The notes beneath the pieces are model-generated. The model had not been told where the DNA came from, did not search any database, and was given only the letters and a program-made list of their open reading frames with translations. Source: Bacteroidota bacterium (GTDB lineage: Bacteria > Bacteroidota > Bacteroidia > Palsa-965). From it: 48,181 nt of DNA. Numbering within the stretch: position 1 is the first letter of the stretch; every line of letters begins with the position of its first letter. The stretch is taken from positions 1 through 48,181 of the forward strand of contig JAAFIA010000035.1 in NCBI GenBank assembly GCA_013298545.1, written 5' to 3'. The position numbers and the translations under genes are program-made. This document shows, piece after piece, positions 42,314 through 48,181 of this stretch.

Positions 42314-44425
42314 ATGTTTTTGATGCAACGCAAACAAAACAAGAGAAGTCTATTTTCGATTTTATTCTTTTTGATAAGTCTCGTTTCAGTTGCGCAAAAC
42401 GGAACATGGACATGGATGCATGGTGCCAATACACCTAATTCTTTAGGGAGTTTTGGTGTACAAGGAGTTGCTGCTCCAAGCAATGATCCGCCCGCTTTGT
42501 ATGAGTCTGTATCTTGGACTGACCTCAATGGCAATTTCTGGATATTTGGTGGAATTGGCAATGTTGTTGGCACATACAATGCTTTATGGAAATTTGATCC
42601 CATTGCCAATATGTGGACGTGGATGAAAGGAGCAAACACAACGCAACAAGCCGGAAATTATGGTGTTCAAGGAGTGCCTTCAGTTACCAATAATCCGGGG
42701 TCGCGGGCGTGGGGAGCTTGCTCTTGGGTTGATACGCAGGGACATCTATGGCTTTTTGGGGGACATGGTTCCGATGCATTCGGAAATTCAGGAAAACTGA
42801 ATGATTTATGGATGTATGATATATCAACTAATCTTTGGACTTGGATGCATGGTTCTACAATCAGAGATGATTTTGGCGATTATGGTGGTTTTCAAATTCC
42901 AAACCCCTCCAATCTTCCCCCAAGTCGAGATGAAACAAATGCTTGTTGGATTGATCACGATGGTAATTTTTGGATGTTTGGTGGTTCGGGAAATCAGTAT
43001 TATGACGATATGTGGATGTACAATCCTGCTACAAATCAATGGGCATGGATGAGTGGGTCCGATACACCCAATAATCCTCCTAGTTTTGGAACACAGCAGG
43101 TTGCTGCCTCATCCAATACACCTGGCGCTCGTCTGGTCTATGGTCATTGGACAGATTGTTATGGCAATTTCTGGATCATGGGTGGAACGAATACAAATTA
43201 TGATGTATGGGGTGATATGTGGATGTACAATCCAAGAACCTATCAATGGACTTGGATGGCAGGAAGCAGTCAGACCAATATTTTGGGTTCCTTTTCTACA
43301 AAATGCCAAACCGGAAATGCCTTACCTGCTGCAAGGATGGAAAACACTACTTGTTGGACAGATTCGTATGGGCGGTTTTGGCAATATGGAGGCTCGGCTT
43401 GGTCTTATTTTTATTTGAATGATTTATGGATGTTCGACCCGATCACCAACCAATTCACTTGGATTTCGGGATCACTAACGGGTAATTCGGTTGGCAATTA
43501 TGGTCAATTGGGAGTACCTGCCCCAACAAATAATCCTGAAGGTTCTAATGGGGCTGTTTCGTTCACCGATTTACAAGGCAATTTTTGGATGTTTGGTGGA
43601 TGGACTCAACTTGGACGCAATTCGGCTTTGTGGCGTTATCAAATAGATTCTACTTGTCCTGGCCCCGGAACTCCAGCACCTCTTATTGCTTACGTTGAAT
43701 CAGATATGGATACAGGTTGTATTCCCAATACGGTATATGTTGAGACCGATGATTTCAACAGCCTAACTTATCATTGGGATTTTGGTGATCAAACAACCAT
43801 AGGCGACACGAGCAACCAATCCGCTGCTTCATATACCTACACAAATGCTGGAACCTATACGGTATCATTAGTCATTCAAGGAACAGCTCGTTGTGCTTCA
43901 GGAATTGATACTGCCTATAAAACAATCGTAATGATACAAGGAGCAAGCGTTGACCTTGGGAATGACACAACAATTTGTGGTCCAATTTATCTCCGCTTAG
44001 ATGCTGGCTATCCTGACTATAATCATGATTGGAATACAGGGTCGTACCAACAATCCATTTTAGTTTCGAGTGCTGGTTCTTATGATGTTGTGCTGACTAA
44101 TAGTTATGGCTGTTTTGCATTTGATACAATTGTTATACGTCAAGCTACAACAGAAGATATTACTCCACCAAATGTCTTTACACCCAATCAGGATGGCATC
44201 AATGATCTGTATGAATTGGAATATAGTTCTGCTGATTCGTATGCCATCCAAATTTATGACCGTTGGGGAAAATTAGTTTTTGCAAGCGATGATGCTACGC
44301 AGAAATGGGATGGGAATTTTGAGGGCAAACCGTGTAGCGATGGCGTGTATTATTGGATTATTTCTTTCACCAATTGCGAAGACGAAAAGCAAATTAAGCA
44401 TGGGTTTGTGCAGCTTATTCGTTGA
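42314..44425 (+). CDS. Kelch-like propeller/PKD surface protein 3 with T9SS type B sorting domain
   Basis: This 703-residue protein follows gene 2 by 44 bp, so it may be co-transcribed. A second ATG at 42323 is an alternative start. The signal peptide ends near VSVAQ. Six blades occupy about 30-450 (for example WTWMHGANTPNSLGSFG, GHLWLFGGHGSD), then a PKD domain at about 458-540 (LTYHWDFGDQTTIGDTSN), one Ig-like repeat (LGNDTTICGPIYLRLDAGYP), and a type B sorting domain (NVFTPNQDGINDLYELE, IYDRWGKLVFASDDATQKWDGN). That last domain is almost identical in DNA to that of gene 4 although the rest is more diverged. Confidence 0.88.
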   Translation: MFLMQRKQNKRSLFSILFFLISLVSVAQNGTWTWMHGANTPNSLGSFGVQGVAAPSNDPPALYESVSWTDLNGNFWIFGGIGNVVGTYNALWKFDPIANMWTWMKGANTTQQAGNYGVQGVPSVTNNPGSRAWGACSWVDTQGHLWLFGGHGSDAFGNSGKLNDLWMYDISTNLWTWMHGSTIRDDFGDYGGFQIPNPSNLPPSRDETNACWIDHDGNFWMFGGSGNQYYDDMWMYNPATNQWAWMSGSDTPNNPPSFGTQQVAASSNTPGARLVYGHWTDCYGNFWIMGGTNTNYDVWGDMWMYNPRTYQWTWMAGSSQTNILGSFSTKCQTGNALPAARMENTTCWTDSYGRFWQYGGSAWSYFYLNDLWMFDPITNQFTWISGSLTGNSVGNYGQLGVPAPTNNPEGSNGAVSFTDLQGNFWMFGGWTQLGRNSALWRYQIDSTCPGPGTPAPLIAYVESDMDTGCIPNTVYVETDDFNSLTYHWDFGDQTTIGDTSNQSAASYTYTNAGTYTVSLVIQGTARCASGIDTAYKTIVMIQGASVDLGNDTTICGPIYLRLDAGYPDYNHDWNTGSYQQSILVSSAGSYDVVLTNSYGCFAFDTIVIRQATTEDITPPNVFTPNQDGINDLYELEYSSADSYAIQIYDRWGKLVFASDDATQKWDGNFEGKPCSDGVYYWIISFTNCEDEKQIKHGFVQLIR

Positions 44426-44457
44426 GCGTTTTTAATCTAACTTGGTAATAAAAGAGC

Positions 44458-46563
44458 ATGTGGTATTCGGTTCGCTCCATCTTGATGTATATACTTTGCC
44501 TGGTTTGCATGCACACTGTACATGCGCAAAACGGAACATGGACTTGGATGCACGGTGTCAATACCCCAAATTTTTCGGGGAGTTTTGGTGTACAAGGTGT
44601 AGCTGCTCCGACCAATGATCCCCCTGCTTTGTATGAGACCTGTGAGTGGACAGATCTGCAAGGCAATTTCTGGATTTTTGGTGGTCTTGAAAGTTCATCG
44701 GGAAGTAATCACGGAGCATTGTGGAAATATGATCCATCTACGAATATGTGGACATGGATGAACGGATCAAATTTTCCAAACCAAGCAGGTATTTATGGTA
44801 CACAAGGTGTTCCTGCTCCCTCCAATAGTCCTGGATCTCGTGCATGGGGAGTTCTTTCATGGACAGATCTTGCCGGCGATCTATGGCTATTTGGAGGGTA
44901 TGGATACGATGCACTCGGACAAATTGGTGTACTCAACGATCTCTGGCGATATAATATTGCGACCAATATGTGGACGTGGATGAGTGGACAACAGGTGGTG
45001 AATATGCTCGGCAATTATGGCTTGCTACAAATTCCGGCAGCAACAAATGAGCCTCCCCCAAAATCGGAATCGAGTGCGTCTTGGACAAGTAATGCTGGCG
45101 ATCTCTGGATGTTTGGTGGAAGTAATTTCATAGGTTATTTGAATGATATGTGGTCATATAATATCAATACCAATATGTGGACTTGGATGAGTGGCGCCAA
45201 TACAGTAGGGGCATTACCAAACTTTGGAACACAACTAGTCCCTGCCAATACGAATAACCCAGGAGCAAGGTGTGCTTATTCTAAATGGAAAGATAGCAAT
45301 GGCAATTTTTGGTTGTTTGGTGGCTTCGATCCGCTCAATCAATTTGCCGATATGTGGATGTATAATCCAAACACAAATGTATGGACTTGGATGGCGGGTA
45401 GCAATCAAATCAATACTTCGGGAGCCTTTCAAGTTCCATGTCAATGGACGAATGACTATCCTTCTTCGCGTTATGAGAGTAGAGCTTGCTGGACAGACGC
45501 TTGCGGCAGATTTTGGCAAAAAGGTGGTTTTGATGCATTCACACAATCTGCATGCGAACTATGGGTCTTTGATCCAAGCATCAATCAATTCAATTGGGTC
45601 AATGGCCCATTATCGCTCAATTGTCCGGCTAATTTTGGCACCTTGCTTGTTCCTTCTCCGTCCAATCTACCTCCAAGCAATGGCGGTTCGGTTGGGTTTG
45701 TCGGATTAAATGGAGACTTATGGCTTTTTGGTGGTGCTGGTGGTGTGAATTTAGACGCAACCAATTCGTTGTGGCGATATGAAATCGATTCGCTTTGCCC
45801 TGTACCAAGCTTTCTAGCCATCGATGCTGGATTTTCATATACAAGTTCACCTTTTTGTAGCAACGATACCATTTTGTTTTCGGCAAATACAAGCAATCCG
45901 CTTTATACTTATAGTTGGAATTTTGGCAACCCCTCATCTACTATGGATACATCTTCATTGACTCATCCAAGTCATGTATATACGAATACAGGAGCGTATC
46001 AGGTCTCGTTGACTGTTTTTTTCAACAGCATTTGTTTTGGCGATTCGGTAAGCTCCTCACAAGTAATTTTTATCTCAGAAAGCCCACAGCCAAACTTGGG
46101 CAATGATACCATACTTTGCGCAGCACAGGAATTAACGCTCTATGGTGCTTATCCCAATGCAAGTCATGTTTGGTCAACATTGGAAACAACATCAACTATT
46201 ACGGTAAACGATTCTGGTCATTATTGGGTTCAAGTCAATAATAATGGCTGCGTGGGCAGCGATTCCATTTACATTGCCTATGAAGATGGCGGTACTATTT
46301 CTCCTCCAAACGTATTCACCCCAAACAACGATGGCATCAATGATCTATACAATCCAACTTTAGGTTCTTTAGATTTTTTCACAATCCAAATCTATGACCG
46401 TTGGGGAAAATTAGTTTTTGCAAGCGATGATGCTACGCAGAAATGGGATGGAAATTTTGAGGGCAAACCGTGTAGCGATGGCGTATATTATTGGATTATT
46501 TCTTTCACCAATTGCGAAGACGAAAAGCAAAACGAGCATGGGTTTGTGCAGCTTGTTCGTTGA
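44458..46563 (+). CDS. Kelch-like propeller/PKD surface protein 4 with T9SS type B sorting domain
   Basis: This 701-residue protein lies 32 bp after gene 3. It has a signal peptide (to MHTVHAQ), six blades to about residue 448, a PKD domain (YSWNFGNPSSTMDTSS) at about 455-540, one Ig-like repeat (LGNDTILCAAQELTLYGAYP) and a type B sorting domain (NVFTPNNDGINDLYNPT, IYDRWGKLVFASDDATQ). The blades are nearest to those of gene 5 (LNDLWRYNIATNMWTWMSG), while the sorting domain is nearest to gene 3. Blade 1 has a Cys (YETCEWTD) and blade 5 a Cys in DACGRFW, a pair also present in gene 5 but not in genes 1-3. Confidence 0.88.
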   Translation: MWYSVRSILMYILCLVCMHTVHAQNGTWTWMHGVNTPNFSGSFGVQGVAAPTNDPPALYETCEWTDLQGNFWIFGGLESSSGSNHGALWKYDPSTNMWTWMNGSNFPNQAGIYGTQGVPAPSNSPGSRAWGVLSWTDLAGDLWLFGGYGYDALGQIGVLNDLWRYNIATNMWTWMSGQQVVNMLGNYGLLQIPAATNEPPPKSESSASWTSNAGDLWMFGGSNFIGYLNDMWSYNINTNMWTWMSGANTVGALPNFGTQLVPANTNNPGARCAYSKWKDSNGNFWLFGGFDPLNQFADMWMYNPNTNVWTWMAGSNQINTSGAFQVPCQWTNDYPSSRYESRACWTDACGRFWQKGGFDAFTQSACELWVFDPSINQFNWVNGPLSLNCPANFGTLLVPSPSNLPPSNGGSVGFVGLNGDLWLFGGAGGVNLDATNSLWRYEIDSLCPVPSFLAIDAGFSYTSSPFCSNDTILFSANTSNPLYTYSWNFGNPSSTMDTSSLTHPSHVYTNTGAYQVSLTVFFNSICFGDSVSSSQVIFISESPQPNLGNDTILCAAQELTLYGAYPNASHVWSTLETTSTITVNDSGHYWVQVNNNGCVGSDSIYIAYEDGGTISPPNVFTPNNDGINDLYNPTLGSLDFFTIQIYDRWGKLVFASDDATQKWDGNFEGKPCSDGVYYWIISFTNCEDEKQNEHGFVQLVR

Positions 46564-46690
46564 AGTGGATTTCTTGAAAATTTAAACCCTATAAACAAAA
46601 AAAGGCTTGATGTGTTATTAATATACTTTATAATGTTGCCAAAGCAAATCAGCTAGATCCCAATCGTTGAATTGTATGCAATACTAAACA

Positions 46691-48181
46691 ATGTTCATGT
46701 TTCAACTACGCTCCAAAAACTGCCTCGCAGTATTCCTCTTGTTTTATATCATTTCGAGCAGTGCTTATGCTCAAAATGGCACTTGGACTTGGATGCGTGG
46801 ATCAAATGTGAATAACCAACCGGGTAATTTTGGTGTTCAAGGTGTTGCTTCACCAGCAAACGATCCTCCAGGATTGTACGAAGCCTGTGAATGGACAGAC
46901 TTGCAAGGTAATTTCTGGATTTTTGGAGGGATTAATAATAGTTTCGCCGAATACTCTGTTCTCTGGAAATTTGATCCTACTACTAATCTTTGGACTTGGG
47001 TAAATGGCCCGAATACGACATCTCAATCTGGTTCTTATGGTATTCAAGGTGTTCCTGCTCCAGGAAATTTTCCGGGATCTCGCGCCTGGGGGGTACTTAC
47101 TTGGGTAGATCAGGCGGGCGATCTTTGGCTTTTTGGCGGATATGGGTACGATGCGTTTGGCGCTTTGGGTGGACTCAATGATTTATGGCGTTACAACATT
47201 GCAACCAATACGTGGACATGGATGAGAGGCTCGAATGCCGTTTCGAGTTTAGGAAATTATGGTACATTACAAGTTTCGTCCAATACAAATGATCCGCCTT
47301 CGATTGTTGAAGTGTGTTCGAGTTGGACGAGCAATACTGGCGATCTTTGGTTTTATGGTGCGGTAGGAATAGCGGGACTTTTGAGCGACATGTGGAAATA
47401 CAATATTGCCACCAATGAATGGACTTGGATGAGTGGCTCAGGCACACCAAGCGTTCCGGCAAATTGGGGTACACAGTTTGTGGCTAGTCCAACCAATACC
47501 CCGGGAGGCCGTTATGTTTATTCCAGGTGGGTGGATAATTCAGGTAATTTTTGGTTGTACGGTGGCTACGATATTTTTTTGGGGTTTCTTTCCGATATGT
47601 GGATGTATGATGTCAATACCAACCTATGGACTTGGATGGCTGGAACCACAACGTACAGCAGTTTCGGAACATTCAATACACAATGCCAATTGACATCTAA
47701 CCATCCAACGTCGCGCTTCGAGTCTCGGGTGTGTTGGACAGACGAATGTGGACGATTTTGGCAATTTGGAGGCATTGATCCCAATGGTGCAACGTTAAGC
47801 GATTTGTGGATGTACGATCCTGTTTCAAATCAATTCAATTGGATTGCAGGCACTTTACTTCCTAGTCAGCTCGGCAATTATGGAACCATTCTTGTCCCTG
47901 CACAGGCAAACTATCCTGAAAGTGCTGCGGGTGGAAATGCATTTGTTGATAATAATGGCGATTTTTGGATGTTTGGTGGCTTGACAGTCGGCGGGCGTAC
48001 AAACGCTTTATGGAAATATATACGCGATCCAAATTGTAATGGTGGAGGAATTAGTGCCGCATTCACCGGAACACCCATTTCCGGTTGTGTTCCGCTCACC
48101 GTCAATTTTACACCAAACAGCAGCAACGCGCAAAACAATTACCACTGGGATTTTGGCGATCCAAACGCCACCAACGATACC
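46691..48181 (+). CDS. Kelch-like propeller/PKD surface protein 5 (3' end outside window)
   Basis: The frame is open from the ATG at 46691 to the last base (497 codons). It has a signal peptide (MFMFQLRSKNCLAVFLLFYI, ending SSSAYAQ), then six blades of the same pattern (NGTWTWMRGSN, GNFGVQGVASPANDPPGLYE, WTDLQGNFWIFGG, LNDLWRYNIATNTWTWM). The start of a PKD domain (SGCVPLTVNFTP, HWDFGDPNATNDT) is reached at the window's end. The Ig repeats and sorting domain are expected beyond it. A 127-bp gap precedes it, longer than between genes 3 and 4, so it may have its own promoter. Confidence 0.88.
   Translation, partial: MFMFQLRSKNCLAVFLLFYIISSSAYAQNGTWTWMRGSNVNNQPGNFGVQGVASPANDPPGLYEACEWTDLQGNFWIFGGINNSFAEYSVLWKFDPTTNLWTWVNGPNTTSQSGSYGIQGVPAPGNFPGSRAWGVLTWVDQAGDLWLFGGYGYDAFGALGGLNDLWRYNIATNTWTWMRGSNAVSSLGNYGTLQVSSNTNDPPSIVEVCSSWTSNTGDLWFYGAVGIAGLLSDMWKYNIATNEWTWMSGSGTPSVPANWGTQFVASPTNTPGGRYVYSRWVDNSGNFWLYGGYDIFLGFLSDMWMYDVNTNLWTWMAGTTTYSSFGTFNTQCQLTSNHPTSRFESRVCWTDECGRFWQFGGIDPNGATLSDLWMYDPVSNQFNWIAGTLLPSQLGNYGTILVPAQANYPESAAGGNAFVDNNGDFWMFGGLTVGGRTNALWKYIRDPNCNGGGISAAFTGTPISGCVPLTVNFTPNSSNAQNNYHWDFGDPNATNDT

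Overview
This window comes from a member of the Bacteroidota. The evidence is: several secreted proteins with type IX secretion (T9SS) C-terminal sorting domains of both the short type A and the longer gliding-associated (CHU_C, type B) kind; an Omp28-like protein; candidate promoters of the Bacteroidota kind (TTTG at -33, TAnnTTTG at -7) in place of sigma-70 boxes; and no clear Shine-Dalgarno sequences. Genus and order cannot be fixed from the sequence alone.

Layout. Positions 1-1974 hold the 3' end of an RHS-repeat polymorphic toxin gene whose variable tip resembles a SleB-type cell-wall hydrolase, followed by a small lipoprotein gene that could be its immunity partner. Positions 2006-3833 are a mobile island: two tandem IS1-family copies (the first frameshifted and truncated) and a roughly 180-bp imperfect palindrome resembling a MITE. 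Then come a CpsB/YwqE-type PHP phosphatase (minus strand), a MbnP-MbnH-YHYH cluster (copper or haem linked, plus strand), and two T9SS cargo proteins (a five-bladed propeller protein and an Omp28-like protein).

From 11945 to 15306 (minus strand) lies a tightly overlapping carotenoid/isoprenoid operon: crtI, crtB, an unknown secreted protein, idi. It is followed by purB and a family-2 glycosyltransferase whose 3' end lies in a 193-bp tandem repeat. A minus-strand operon (MFS transporter, LutA-like CCG protein, DinB protein), a RecD-like helicase and an OmpR-type response regulator come next. On the plus strand follow an M43 metalloprotease (T9SS cargo), a GH3-superfamily acyl-adenylating enzyme, and a LysE exporter. 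An intact IS256-family element (27796-29082) with a 9-bp target duplication sits next to a long octamer-repeat palindrome.

Positions 29470-35621 form a glycan-degradation operon: an unknown protein, a GH20 beta-hexosaminidase, CutC, and a GH2 beta-mannosidase. The two glycosidases fit hydrolysis of Man-beta-GlcNAc cores such as those of N-glycans. After a minus-strand outer-membrane protein gene, the last 11 kb (36936-48181) is a tandem array of five paralogous giant-propeller surface proteins. Each has a signal peptide, six about 65-residue Trp-rich kelch-like blades, a PKD domain, one to four Ig-like domains and a type B T9SS sorting domain. The fifth runs off the window.

The most interesting material is this propeller array, which shows domain-number change and apparent gene conversion of its 3' ends; a family of palindromic intergenic elements built from the octamer CAATTCAC/GTGAATTG at three loci, with a related hairpin at a fourth; the RHS tip and lipoprotein pair; and the MITE-like palindrome.
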